This document shows, piece by piece, positions 49,861 through 58,193 of a stretch of DNA of 64,000 bases. Below the pieces are notes generated by a model, which had not been told where the DNA came from, did not search any database, and worked only from the letters and a program-made list of their open reading frames with translations. This stretch comes from DASRAU01 sp035638075 (GTDB lineage: Bacteria; Acidobacteriota; Polarisedimenticolia; Gp22-AA2), in the NCBI GenBank assembly GCA_035638075.1, contig DASRAU010000014.1, positions 1 to 64,000 on the forward strand, written 5' to 3'. Within the stretch, counting starts at the first letter, position 1. Every line of letters starts with the position of its first letter. The position numbers and the translations under genes are program-made.

Positions 49861-50429
49861 CCGCGCACCCGCCGCGGCGCCGGGCGCCGTCCGGGGCGCC
49901 GAGCCGGCTTGGCCCGCAGCCGCGCCCCGCGCGCCTCGACGCCGGGGCCCGCGTTCAGGAGCGGTCGCAGGCGCCGCCACGCGGTCCCCAGTGCCTCGGG
50001 GATGACGCGCGTCGCGTGCACGACGCTCATGAAGTTCGTGTCGCCGTTCCAGCGCGGCACCATGTGCAGGTGATAGTGGCCGGTGATCCCGGCGCCGGCG
50101 CTGCGCCCCAGGTTCATTCCGAGGTTGATCCCCTCCGGGCGGTAGGCCCGCCGCAGGGCCTCCTCGGCGCGCACCACGAGGCTCATCATCTCGAGGAGCG
50201 CCTCGGGCTCGGATTCGGCCGGCGAGGAGAGATGCGCCCGCGGCACGACCATGAGGTGGCCGTTGCTGTAGGGGAACTTGTTCAGGATGACGAAGTGCGT
50301 CCGGCCGCGATGCAGCACCAGGTTGGCGCGGTCGTCGGTCGATCGGATGGCGCGGCAGAAAACACAGCCGCGCTGCGGATGGGGCGCCGCCACGTAGCGA
50401 AGGCGCCAGGGACTGAAGAGTCGTTCCAT
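49857..50429 (-). CDS. HIT-family hydrolase
   Basis: A 190-residue histidine-triad protein. It starts ERLFSPWRLRYV, has CVFCRAI near residue 22 as half of a zinc site, YSNGHLMVVPRAH, and the HIT motif HYHLHMVPRW with the catalytic His. Members of this subgroup often act as Ap4A phosphorylases or nucleoside phosphoramidases. The C-terminal 30 residues are Arg/Ala/Pro-rich and unlike the core. It is coupled to miaB by ATGA and lies 22 bases after the HU/IHF gene. Confidence 0.9.
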   Translation of the reverse strand: MERLFSPWRLRYVAAPHPQRGCVFCRAIRSTDDRANLVLHRGRTHFVILNKFPYSNGHLMVVPRAHLSSPAESEPEALLEMMSLVVRAEEALRRAYRPEGINLGMNLGRSAGAGITGHYHLHMVPRWNGDTNFMSVVHATRVIPEALGTAWRRLRPLLNAGPGVEARGARLRAKPARRPGRRPAPRRVRG

Positions 50430-50451
50430 GCTCGGCCCCGATCGAGGCCGG

Positions 50452-50778
50452 CTAGGAGGCCTCGCTCCCCGACCGGCCGGCGGCGGGGATCGGCTCGCCG
50501 GTGGCGGAGTTGATCAGCTCCTTCAGCTCCTTGCCCGGCTTGAAGTACGGGATGCGCTTGGCCGGCACGTCCACCTTGTCGCCGGTCTTGGGATTGCGCC
50601 CCTGGCGGGATCGGCGCTGGCGGATGCGGAAGGATCCGAAACCCCGGAGCTCGATCTTGTCGTCCCGCTGCAGCGCCTGGACGATCGAGTCGAAGACGGT
50701 GTTGACGATGGCCTCGGAGTGCTTCTTCGTGACCTCCGAGACGCGCGCGACCTCTTCGACCAGATCGGCCTTGGTCAT
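50452..50778 (-). CDS. HU/IHF-family DNA-binding protein
   Basis: A 108-residue nucleoid protein. The core ELRGFGSFRIRQRRSRQGRNPKTG in order contains the beta-arm with the intercalating proline in RNPKTG. IPYFKPGKELKELIN is the family C-terminal helix. About 15 extra small/polar residues trail the core. It bends DNA and compacts the nucleoid. Lying 15 bases downstream of rpsA it mirrors the rpsA-ihfB order of gamma-proteobacteria, so it may be an IHF-beta-like subunit, but HU and IHF cannot be told apart confidently here. Confidence 0.93.
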   Translation of the reverse strand: MTKADLVEEVARVSEVTKKHSEAIVNTVFDSIVQALQRDDKIELRGFGSFRIRQRRSRQGRNPKTGDKVDVPAKRIPYFKPGKELKELINSATGEPIPAAGRSGSEAS

Positions 50779-50793
50779 CGGGATTCCCCGTTC

Positions 50794-52641
50794 CTAGTCG
50801 TCGTCGCCGTCGTCGTCGGCCAGGTCGGGCCGGCGGCGTTTCTCGCGGCGCTTGCCGGTGTGCCCGGCCACCTCCCCGAGATTGGCGCTGCCGCTCCCCT
50901 GCGTGCGCATGAAGGAGCGGTAGTCCTCGCGGTGGGCGTCCTGGGCGGCTGCCTTGATCGACAGCCCGATCTTCTGCTCGGCGATGTCCATCTTGATGAT
51001 CTTCGCCGTGACCATGCCGTCGAGCGCCAGCCGGTCGGCCGGCTTCTCGACGCGCTCGTCGGCGATCTCGGAGACGTGCACCAGCCCTTCGATGCCCTCC
51101 TGGATCTCGATGAAGGCGCCGAAGTCGGTGAGCCGCACGACGCGGCCGGACACGACGTCGCCGATGACGTGGTTCTTGAAGAACTCCTCCCAGATGTTCG
51201 GCTGCAGCTGCTTGACGCCGAGCGACAGCCGCTGGTTCTCGATGTCGATCTTGAGGATGACCGCCTCGACGTCGTCCCCCTTCTTGAGCATCTCGGAGGG
51301 GTGCTTGAGGCGCTTGGTCCAGGACATGTCGGAGATGTGGACCAGCCCGTCGATGCCCTCCTCGACCTCGATGAAGGCGCCGAAGTCGGTCAGGTTGCGC
51401 ACCTTGCCGGTGATCCGGTCCCCTTCGTGGTAGCGCTCGGTGATCGTCTGCCAGGGGTTCGGCTCGGTCTGCCGCAGGCCGAGCGACAGGCGGCGCGCCG
51501 TCTTGTCGACGTCGAGCACCACCGCCTCGACCGTGTCGCCGAGCGTCAGCACCTTCGACGGGTGCTTCACCCGCTTGGTCCAGGACATCTCGGAGATGTG
51601 GATGAGGCCCTCGACCCCCGCCTCGAGCTCGACGAAGGCGCCGTAGTCGGTCAGGCTGACGACCTTGCCGTGCACGCGCGACTCGCGCGGGTACTTGGCG
51701 TCGACGTTCTCCCACGGATCGGCGGAGCGCTGCTTGTGGCCGAGCGACACCCGCTCCTTGTCCGGGTCGAACTTGAGGATGACCACGTCCACCTCGTCGC
51801 CGACGTTGAACATCTCGGACGGGTGGTTGATGCGGCCCCACGACATGTCGGTCTTGTGCAGCAGGCCGTCGATGCCGCCGAGGTCCACGAAGGCGCCGTA
51901 CTCGGTGATGTTCTTGATGACGCCGCGGACCATCTTCCCCTCGGTGAGCCCCTCGAGGGTGCGCTTCTTCTTGCTGGAGTTCTCCTCCTCGAGGATGGCC
52001 TTGCGCGACAGGACGATATTGCCGCGCTTGCGGTTCACCTTGATGACCCGCATCTGCAGCTCTTTGCCCTTGAGCGCGTCGAGGTTGCGCACCGGGCGGA
52101 CGTCCACGAGGGACCCGGGCAGGAAGGCGCGCACGCCGATGTCGACGGCGAGGCCCCCCTTGATGCGTTCCTTGACGATGCCGGTGACCGCGCGGCCGTC
52201 GGTGTAGGCGCGCTCGATCTCCTCCCACACCTTCATCTTCTCGGCCTTCTCCTTGGAGAGCACGACGTAGCCGTCGCGGTTCTCGGTCTTCTCCAGGAGC
52301 ACGTCGATCTCGTCGCCGACGTTGACGTGCGTCGCGCCGTCGGGGCCGGTGAACTCGTCGAGGTCGATGATGCCTTCGGACTTGTAGCCCACGTCGACGA
52401 TCACGCCGTTCGGGCCCACCCGCAGCACCCGCCCGCGCACCACCTCCCCCTCGGCGAGGGTGCGGAGCGACTGGTCGTACATCTCCATGAGCTGGCGGAA
52501 TTCATCGCCCCCGGGCTCTTCGTCGGTGGCCGTGTGCATCAGCCGCAACGGCTCGCGCTTCTTGGCTCGTGGTGAAGAGGAAACGCTGGGGGGGGGAGAG
52601 TCGAGTCCGGACGGGTCGTCGTTCGTGTTCTGCAAATCCAT
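50794..52641 (-). CDS. rpsA: Ribosomal protein S1
   Basis: A 615-residue protein with six S1 RNA-binding domains between about residues 65 and 560. Repeated signatures include GAFVDLGGIDGLLHKTDMSW, GAFVELEAGVEGLIHISEMSW, GAFIEVEEGIDGLVHISDMSW and GAFIEIQEGIEGLVHVSEIA. It helps recruit mRNA to the 30S subunit. The N-terminus is a 40-residue polar extension and the C-terminus is charged (KRREKRRRPDLADDDGDDD). ATG 52641 lies 11 bases after AAGGAGG; an ATG at 52668 is possible. A near-consensus promoter lies at 52741-52769, leaving a leader of about 90 bases. Confidence 0.94.
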   Translation of the reverse strand: MDLQNTNDDPSGLDSPPPSVSSSPRAKKREPLRLMHTATDEEPGGDEFRQLMEMYDQSLRTLAEGEVVRGRVLRVGPNGVIVDVGYKSEGIIDLDEFTGPDGATHVNVGDEIDVLLEKTENRDGYVVLSKEKAEKMKVWEEIERAYTDGRAVTGIVKERIKGGLAVDIGVRAFLPGSLVDVRPVRNLDALKGKELQMRVIKVNRKRGNIVLSRKAILEEENSSKKKRTLEGLTEGKMVRGVIKNITEYGAFVDLGGIDGLLHKTDMSWGRINHPSEMFNVGDEVDVVILKFDPDKERVSLGHKQRSADPWENVDAKYPRESRVHGKVVSLTDYGAFVELEAGVEGLIHISEMSWTKRVKHPSKVLTLGDTVEAVVLDVDKTARRLSLGLRQTEPNPWQTITERYHEGDRITGKVRNLTDFGAFIEVEEGIDGLVHISDMSWTKRLKHPSEMLKKGDDVEAVILKIDIENQRLSLGVKQLQPNIWEEFFKNHVIGDVVSGRVVRLTDFGAFIEIQEGIEGLVHVSEIADERVEKPADRLALDGMVTAKIIKMDIAEQKIGLSIKAAAQDAHREDYRSFMRTQGSGSANLGEVAGHTGKRREKRRRPDLADDDGDDD

Positions 52642-52740
52642 GCGCCGTGAATCCTCCTTGATCGTCATCGGTCGTAGCCCGGGCGCAACTCGGGGGCGCA
52701 CTTCACGCGCCACTGCCCGATGCTCGCCAAGGATTGGGCG

Positions 52741-52769
52741 ATCATACGAACCGACCCGAGGGCTGTCAA
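52741..52769 (-). promoter_or_regulatory. Consensus promoter of rpsA
   Basis: On the minus strand TTGACA (52764-52769), a 17-base spacer and TATGAT (52741-52746). It lies between hisC and rpsA and gives an untranslated leader of about 90 bases, long enough for S1 autoregulation as known in other bacteria. Confidence 0.75.
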
Positions 52770-52794
52770 GTCGAAAAACAGTGTTTTCAGGGGA

Positions 52795-53922
52795 TTACGG
52801 ACGACGGGGTGCGTTCGGCCGCTTGCGACCGGACCGGGAAAGGACGGCATCGAGGGCCTTGAGGAAGCGGGAGTTGTCCTGCCGGCGGCCGATGGTGACC
52901 CGCACGGCGTCCTTGTAGCCGTACGCTTCCATCGGCCGGACGATGACCCCCTTCTCCAGGAGGAGGCGGTGCAGCTCCTCCCCTCCCAGCCCGGTCCGGA
53001 CCAGGATGAAGTTGGCCGCGGTCGGGACGAAATCGAGGCGCCGGCGCCTCAGCTCGGTCTCGAGGAAGCGGGTCTCGCGGGTGTTGCGGGTGCGCGACCG
53101 GGTGACGTGGCCGCGATCCTCCAGGGCCGCCAGGGCGGCCGCCTGGGCCACGGCCGAGGTGTTGAACGGCGACCGCACCGCCTCGAGGGCCCCGGCGACG
53201 TCCGGCGAGGTCAGCCCGAAGCCGATACGCAGCCCCGCCAGCCCGTGGATCTTGGAAAAAGTTCGCAGGATGATGACGTGGCGCCCGGAGCGGAGGAACT
53301 CCAGCCCGTCGGGATAGTCGCGCCCCTCGACATAGTCGCAGTAGGCCTCGTCGATGACGGTCAGGACGTGGGACGGAACCTTGGCGAAATAGGCCTCGAA
53401 CGCCTCGCGCCCGACGTAGGTGCCGGTCGGGTTGTTGGGGTTGCCGATGTAGACCAGCCCGGTCCGCTTGTCGCACGCCGCCGCCATCGCCTCGAGGTCG
53501 TGCCGGTCTTCCCGGAGCGGAACGGAGACGAGCGAGGCGTTCATCGCCAGCACGGCGATGCGGTACATGATGAAGGCGGGGTCGGCGACCACGGCGTTGC
53601 GATGGTCGTGCAGGAAGGTCTTGGCGAGGATCTCCACGAGCTCGGTCGAGCCGTTCCCCAGCACCACCTGCGACGGCGACAGCCCGTGCTTCTCCGCCAG
53701 GGCGCGCCTCAGCGCGTAGCCGCTTCCGTCCGGGTACCGGTGCGCCTCCCCCGCCGCCTCGCGGATCGCCTGGACCGCGCGCGGCGACGGCCCGAGCGGG
53801 TTCTCGTTGCTCGCGAGCTTGACGACGTCGTCGCGCCCGGTCTCGCGCCGGGCCTCGTCGAGGGGCTTGCCGGGCACGTACGGGGCGATGCGCAGGACGT
53901 GATCGGGGATGCGCGGGCTCAT
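52795..53922 (-). CDS. hisC: Histidinol-phosphate aminotransferase
   Basis: A 375-residue fold-type I PLP aminotransferase. KLASNENPLGPSPRAV is the HisC N-terminal signature, YIGNPNNPTGTYV binds the substrate and cofactor, VIDEAYCDYVEG holds the PLP-interacting Asp/Tyr, and TFSKIHGLAGLRIGFG contains the Schiff-base lysine. It makes histidinol phosphate from imidazole-acetol phosphate; related enzymes transaminate aromatic keto acids. Start ATG 53922 overlaps the rluB stop (ATGA). No other his gene is nearby. It is the last gene of the string that begins at 58076. Confidence 0.9.
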   Translation of the reverse strand: MSPRIPDHVLRIAPYVPGKPLDEARRETGRDDVVKLASNENPLGPSPRAVQAIREAAGEAHRYPDGSGYALRRALAEKHGLSPSQVVLGNGSTELVEILAKTFLHDHRNAVVADPAFIMYRIAVLAMNASLVSVPLREDRHDLEAMAAACDKRTGLVYIGNPNNPTGTYVGREAFEAYFAKVPSHVLTVIDEAYCDYVEGRDYPDGLEFLRSGRHVIILRTFSKIHGLAGLRIGFGLTSPDVAGALEAVRSPFNTSAVAQAAALAALEDRGHVTRSRTRNTRETRFLETELRRRRLDFVPTAANFILVRTGLGGEELHRLLLEKGVIVRPMEAYGYKDAVRVTIGRRQDNSRFLKALDAVLSRSGRKRPNAPRRP

Positions 53923-54725
53923 CGGCCCTCCTTGAGCGCCCTCACCTCGGCGGTCGTCAGCGGACGCCATTCACCGGGCTTCAGGTCCCGGTCGGTCAGG
54001 GGTCCGATCGCGGTGCGCCGCAGCTTCAGCACCGGGTGCCCCAGCCGCTCGAAGACGCGGCGGATCTGGTTCTTGCGCCCTTCGAACAGGAGAATCTCCA
54101 GCCAGGTGTTCGACTGCGACGAGATGCGCCGCACCGGCGCCGGCAGGGTGCGGCGCCCGTCGAGGAAGAGGCCGTGGCGCACCTGCTCGAGCACCGGCCG
54201 TCCGACCACGCCCTTCACCTTGACGCGGTAGGTCTTGGCGACGTGGTTGCTGGGATGGGTCAGCCGCTGCGCCAGCTCGCCGTCGTTGGTCAAAAGGAGC
54301 AGCCCCTCGCTGTTCCAGTCGAGCCGGCCGACCGGGAAGAGCCGCTCGCGCACGCCGCGCACGAGATCGAGCACGGTCGGTCGGCCGCGCGGATCGCTCA
54401 CGGTGCAGAGGACCCCCTTGGGCTTGTGCAGGAGCAGCGTGACGGCATGCTCGGCCCGGCCGACCGCGGACCCGTCCACGCGGATCCGGTCGTTCCGTGG
54501 GTCGACGCGGGTGCCGAGGGCGGTCACGACGCGGTCGTTCACCTCGACCCGTCCCGACTGGATCAGGCGCTCGGCCTCGCGGCGCGAGGCGACGCCGGCC
54601 GCCGCCAGGACCTTCTGGAGGCGGATCCCCTCGGGAGCCGGGCCGCCTCCAGACGGACTCCTAGGAGTCGTCGCCGTCGTCGTCGCGTTCGCTGTCGCTT
54701 TCCGTCGCATCTTCGAATTCTTCAT
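53919..54725 (-). CDS. rluB: 23S rRNA pseudouridine synthase, RluB/RsuA family
   Basis: A 268-residue protein. An S4 domain (IRLQKVLAAAGVASRREAERLI) is followed by the catalytic domain with the active aspartate in FPVGRLDWNSEGLLLLTNDG, and KTYRVKVKGVV and EGRKNQIRRVFERLGHPV later. It isomerises a uridine in 23S rRNA, probably position 2605 by family. The first 30 residues are Thr/Ala/Pro-rich. There is no start codon between the scpB stop and the S4 domain, so the gene must begin inside scpB, a 65-base overlap if the ATG at 54725 is used, or 50 if 54710. Confidence 0.9.
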   Translation of the reverse strand: MKNSKMRRKATANATTTATTPRSPSGGGPAPEGIRLQKVLAAAGVASRREAERLIQSGRVEVNDRVVTALGTRVDPRNDRIRVDGSAVGRAEHAVTLLLHKPKGVLCTVSDPRGRPTVLDLVRGVRERLFPVGRLDWNSEGLLLLTNDGELAQRLTHPSNHVAKTYRVKVKGVVGRPVLEQVRHGLFLDGRRTLPAPVRRISSQSNTWLEILLFEGRKNQIRRVFERLGHPVLKLRRTAIGPLTDRDLKPGEWRPLTTAEVRALKEGR

Positions 54726-55359
54726 CCCCGTGTCCCGAGCCGTCCTCGTCCTCCTCCTCGAAGGCGCCGGTGGAGGTGGGCGCCTCGTGCTGCAGCGGCA
54801 GACCGAGCGTCGTGGCCAGCGCCCCGAACTCCTCGAGCGTCGGGAGGTCGGCGAGCGTGTTGAGCCCGAAATGGGTCAGGAATTCCGGTGTCGTGCCGTA
54901 CATCATCGGCTTCCCCACCACCTTCTTGCGCCCGACGACCTTGAGGAGCCGGCGATCGAGCAGCGTCTGCAGCACGCCGGCCGGGTCGGTGCCCCGGAGC
55001 TGCTGGATCTCCGGTGTGGTGATCGGCTGGCGGTAGGCGACGATGGCAAGGGTTTCGAGCGCCGCCCCCGACAGGCGCCGGCGGTTGCGCGCCCGGAAGA
55101 GCGCCCGGACCCATTCCCCCAGGTCCGGTCGCGTCGTCAGCCGGTAGCCGCCCGCCACGCGCAGCACCTGGAGCCCGCGATCCTCCGTCTCCCAGCGCGA
55201 GGTGACGTCGTCCAATGCCTGTTGAAGCTCCTCTTTCGGAGCGCCCGGGAACAGCTCCTCGAGATCGTCGAGGGTGAGCGGCTCCTCGGCGGCGAAGATG
55301 AGCGCTTCGAGGATCGAGCGCAGCTTCGGCGTTTCGGGCAGGGGGGTCGGCTCAGGCAT
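54661..55359 (-). CDS. scpB: Segregation and condensation protein B
   Basis: A 232-residue kleisin-associated protein with tandem winged helices: LRSILEALIFAAEEPLTLDDLEELF, RRRLSGAALETLAIVAYRQPITTPEI with the conserved RG TDPAGVLQTLL, and the motif GRKKVVGKPMMYGTTPEFL. It forms the condensin-like SMC-ScpAB complex. The last 45 residues are strongly acidic (EEEDEDGSGHGDEEFED), a tail not needed for the fold. ATG 55359 has GGAGG six bases upstream; a longer frame upstream is basic and unconserved. It overlaps scpA by 8 bases and rluB by 65. Confidence 0.93.
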   Translation of the reverse strand: MPEPTPLPETPKLRSILEALIFAAEEPLTLDDLEELFPGAPKEELQQALDDVTSRWETEDRGLQVLRVAGGYRLTTRPDLGEWVRALFRARNRRRLSGAALETLAIVAYRQPITTPEIQQLRGTDPAGVLQTLLDRRLLKVVGRKKVVGKPMMYGTTPEFLTHFGLNTLADLPTLEEFGALATTLGLPLQHEAPTSTGAFEEEDEDGSGHGDEEFEDATESDSERDDDGDDS

Positions 55360-56176
55360 GCGATTCCTCCGGTGGGGCGGCGGCCGCGGGCGGCTCGGGA
55401 ACGTCGGGATCCGCGGCGTCCGCCTTCTCTTCATTGAGGATGACGACGAGGTCTTCGCGCTCGTGGCTCGAATACGCGCGCGCGACGCGCAGGCGCAGCA
55501 CCTCGAGCAGCGCGAGGAAGGTCACGATCAGGGCGAGGCGGTCGGCGATGCCTTCGAACAGCGCCTTGAACTGCACCCGCCGCTCGCGCTGCAGAAGGTC
55601 GATGAGCCAGGTGACCCGCTCCATGAGGCTCATCGTCTCGCGCGAGATCCGCTTCGACTCCTGGTCCGCCGTCGAGAGGCGCGACAGGATCCCCTGGAAG
55701 GCGTGCACCAGGGCGTAGAGGTCGGCTTCGATCCCCTCCTCGCCGGCGAACTCGGCGACGACGGCGGCCGGCCGCGTGTACACCAGCTCCATGGCGGCCT
55801 CGCGCTCCTGCAGCTGCTCGGCCGCACGGCGAAGCTCCTGCACGATGCCGGCGAGCCGGGCCGGGATCTCCTCCCCTTCCCCTTCCGCCGCGATCGCCTC
55901 CTGGGGATCGGCCGGCAGGAGCATCCGGGACTTGAGGTGGACGAGCGTCGCCGCCATCACCAGGTGATCGCCGGCCGCGTCGAGATCGGCCGCCTCGAGG
56001 GTGCGCAGGTAGTCGTCGCACTGCCGCGCCACCTCGACGACCGACACGCCGCGCAGGTCGATGCCGCCGCTGCGCGCCAGGTGGAGGAGCAGGTCGAGCG
56101 GGCCGCTGAAGCCCTCGATGCGGATCGGGGCCAGCCCGGAGACGGTCTCGGCCGCACCCGGGTCCGCGGGGATCAC
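55352..56176 (-). CDS. scpA: Segregation and condensation protein A
   Basis: A 274-residue kleisin. The N-terminal signature FSGPLDLLLHLARSGGIDLRGVSVVEVARQ in order is typical; VMAATLVHLKSRMLLP follows. A coiled linker leads to the C-terminal winged helix (VTFLALLEVLRLRVARAYSS) that contacts the SMC head. The final 30 residues are Ala/Pro/Glu-rich. It bridges SMC dimers with ScpB for chromosome compaction. The GTG start at 56176 overlaps the trpS stop (GTGA). The trpS-scpA-scpB-rluB order is a widespread syntenic block. Confidence 0.93.
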   Translation of the reverse strand: MIPADPGAAETVSGLAPIRIEGFSGPLDLLLHLARSGGIDLRGVSVVEVARQCDDYLRTLEAADLDAAGDHLVMAATLVHLKSRMLLPADPQEAIAAEGEGEEIPARLAGIVQELRRAAEQLQEREAAMELVYTRPAAVVAEFAGEEGIEADLYALVHAFQGILSRLSTADQESKRISRETMSLMERVTWLIDLLQRERRVQFKALFEGIADRLALIVTFLALLEVLRLRVARAYSSHEREDLVVILNEEKADAADPDVPEPPAAAAPPEESHA

Positions 56177-57174
56177 GCCGGCCTCCGGGGCGAGAGGTGC
56201 ATCGCCTCGCGCACCCTCTCCATGGTGGCGGTGGCCTCGGCGCGCGCCCGGCGCGCCCCGTCGGCGAGGACGTCGTGAAGCTGCCCGCGATTGTCGTCGA
56301 GCGCGCGGCGGCGCTCCTGGATCGGGGCCAGCGCAGGCTCGAGGTGCGACAGGAGCATCTTCTTGCAGTCGATGCAGCCGATCCCGGCGGTGCGACAGCC
56401 CTCCGCCGCTTCCTTCCGGGTGGCCTCCGTGCTGAACGCCTTGTGCAGATCGAAGACCGGGCAGACGTCGGGGTTGCCGGGATCGCTGCGGCGCTTGCGC
56501 GCCGGGTCCGTCACCATGGTCAGGACCTTCCGGCGGATCTCCTCCGGCGTGTCGGTGAGGCTGATGGCGTTGCCGTACGACTTGCTCATCTTGCGGCCGT
56601 CGGTTCCCGGGATGCGCGGCGTCGGCGTCGTCAGCGCCTGCGGCTCCGGGAACACCTCGCCGTACAGGTGGTTGAAGCGCCGGGTGATCTCACGGCACAG
56701 CTCCAGGTGCGCCAGCTGATCCTCCCCGACCGGCACCGCGTGGGCCCGGTACACGAGGATATCGGCGGTCTGCAGCACCGGGTATCCCAGAAATCCGTAG
56801 TTCGACAGGTCCCGGTGGACGATCTGCTCCTGCTGCTCCTTGTAGGTGGGCACGCGCTCGAGCCACCCGAGCGGGACGATCATCGACAGCAGCAGGTGCA
56901 GCTCGGCATGCTCCGGCACCTGCGACTGCACGAAGATGACCGAGCGGGCTGGATCGAGACCCGAAGCCAGCCAGTCGAGCCCCATCTGCTCGATGTGCTC
57001 GGGGAGCTTGCCCGGGTCGGCGTACTCGCTCGTCAGGGCGTGCCAGTCGGCGATGCAGAAGAAGCAGTCGTGCGTGTCCTGGAGGCGCACCCAGTTCTCG
57101 ATGGCGCCCTTGAGGTGGCCGATGTGCATCGGCCCGGTGGGCCGGAAGCCCGAGAGGACGCGCTTGCGGCTCAC
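56173..57174 (-). CDS. trpS: Tryptophanyl-tRNA synthetase
   Basis: A 333-residue class Ic synthetase with both motifs intact: RPTGPMHIGHLKGAIENWV (HIGH) and GRKMSKSYGNAISL (KMSKS). ADWHALTSEY and GEDQLAHLELCREITRRFN are further TrpRS markers. Several cysteines near the C-terminus (VCPVFDLH, GIGCIDCKKMLL) match the variant seen in TrpRS of thermophiles and deep lineages that binds an iron-sulfur cluster or zinc. The GTG start at 57174 overlaps the cNMP/FHA gene stop. Confidence 0.95.
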   Translation of the reverse strand: MSRKRVLSGFRPTGPMHIGHLKGAIENWVRLQDTHDCFFCIADWHALTSEYADPGKLPEHIEQMGLDWLASGLDPARSVIFVQSQVPEHAELHLLLSMIVPLGWLERVPTYKEQQEQIVHRDLSNYGFLGYPVLQTADILVYRAHAVPVGEDQLAHLELCREITRRFNHLYGEVFPEPQALTTPTPRIPGTDGRKMSKSYGNAISLTDTPEEIRRKVLTMVTDPARKRRSDPGNPDVCPVFDLHKAFSTEATRKEAAEGCRTAGIGCIDCKKMLLSHLEPALAPIQERRRALDDNRGQLHDVLADGARRARAEATATMERVREAMHLSPRRPA

Positions 57175-58076
57175 GACGCCGCCTTGTAGACGAGCGCCAC
57201 CATGCCGACGGCGATGCGGTCTCCTGCCGCCAGCACCTGGGGCTGGCCCGGCACGAGCCGCCGGCCGTTCACCAGGGTGCCGTTGAGCGCTCCCACTTCC
57301 TCCGACAGGTAGAAGGCGCCGTCCTGGTGCTGCAGGCGGGCGTGCCGGCGCGACACCGAGCGGTTGATGTCCACCTGCGTCAGGTCGATCTCGGGCCGCT
57401 GCCCGGTGACCGGGTCGTAGCGCCCGATGACGGCGGAGGCCGCGGCGATCGGGAAGATCTTGCCTCCGCCTTCGAGGACGAGGACCCCGAGCGCGCCTTT
57501 CGGCACGGCGACGTCGGGGATGCCGGCCGGACCTGCGGCGGGCGGAGGCGCGGCGCCGCGCGAGGGCGCCGGTGCGGCCGGCACGGCGGCCTGGGCGCGC
57601 ACAGGCTCCGGGACCGGTTCGGGCGGTGGCGGAGGCGGATCCGGGGGACGGTCCATGTCCACCGGCTCCGCGGCGGCGGCCGCGGCGCGGCCGGCGGCGG
57701 GGGCCTGCGCCAGCGCCTCCAGCTTGTGGGTCGCCTCCTGCAGCCGGTTGCTCAGCTTGCGCAGCATGCGGACGGCGATCTCGATGTTCGCCCGGATCAT
57801 CCGGTCGAACGTGGTGCTGTTGATCTCGATGAGCTCCGCGTCCTTGAGCGCCTCGGCGGACGACGTGCGGGGCAGTCCTTCGAGGACCGCCAGCTCGCCG
57901 AAGAAGTCCCCCTTCTCGAGGATCGCCAGCTCCTGCTTGATCCCCTCGCGCATGCGGAACAGGCGCACCTCTCCCGACTGGACGACGTACATCTCGCTCC
58001 CGAGGTCGCCCTCGGTGAAGATGGTCTCTCCCGCCTTGCGGCGGATGGTCAGGTTCTTGAACGGGTCCGAGGCCAT
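57171..58076 (-). CDS. Cyclic-nucleotide-binding domain plus FHA domain protein
   Basis: A 301-residue cytoplasmic protein. Residues about 10-125 are a CRP/cNMP-binding fold: AGETIFTEGDLGSEMYVVQSGEVRLF, then GDFFGELAVLEGLPRTSSAEA, the phosphate-binding cassette. A short helix follows, then a Pro/Ala linker (about 140-195) and a C-terminal FHA domain: SAVIGRYDP, SVSRRHARLQ and GALNGTLVNGRRL, which carry the Arg, Ser, His and Asn of phosphothreonine binding. There is no DNA-binding or catalytic domain. It probably senses a nucleotide or oxidation cue and a phosphoprotein. It heads the trpS-scpAB operon under a clear promoter. Confidence 0.85.
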   Translation of the reverse strand: MASDPFKNLTIRRKAGETIFTEGDLGSEMYVVQSGEVRLFRMREGIKQELAILEKGDFFGELAVLEGLPRTSSAEALKDAELIEINSTTFDRMIRANIEIAVRMLRKLSNRLQEATHKLEALAQAPAAGRAAAAAAEPVDMDRPPDPPPPPPEPVPEPVRAQAAVPAAPAPSRGAAPPPAAGPAGIPDVAVPKGALGVLVLEGGGKIFPIAAASAVIGRYDPVTGQRPEIDLTQVDINRSVSRRHARLQHQDGAFYLSEEVGALNGTLVNGRRLVPGQPQVLAAGDRIAVGMVALVYKAAS

Positions 58077-58124
58077 GTGGGTGTGAAGGGATTGCGCAGC
58101 GTCCTCGCGACGCGACGCGCGCGG

Positions 58125-58154
58125 ATGATAGTGCGACGGTTTCCGGCGTGTCAA
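58125..58154 (-). promoter_or_regulatory. Promoter of the cNMP/FHA-trpS-scpAB-rluB-hisC operon
   Basis: On the minus strand TTGACA (58149-58154), 18-base spacer, TATCAT (58125-58130). The leader to the ATG at 58076 is about 42 bases. It shares a 117-base divergent gap with the M23 peptidase gene. Confidence 0.68.
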
Positions 58155-58181
58155 ACAGCGGCCGGAGACGCCGGCGCCGGG

Positions 58182-58187
58182 TAGAAT
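58182..58187 (+). promoter_or_regulatory. -10 box of the M23 peptidase gene, leaderless arrangement
   Basis: TAGAAT ends six bases before the ATG at 58194, so the transcript should begin at the start codon. There is no Shine-Dalgarno sequence and no clear -35 box. Confidence 0.5.
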
Positions 58188-58193
58188 CGCAGG

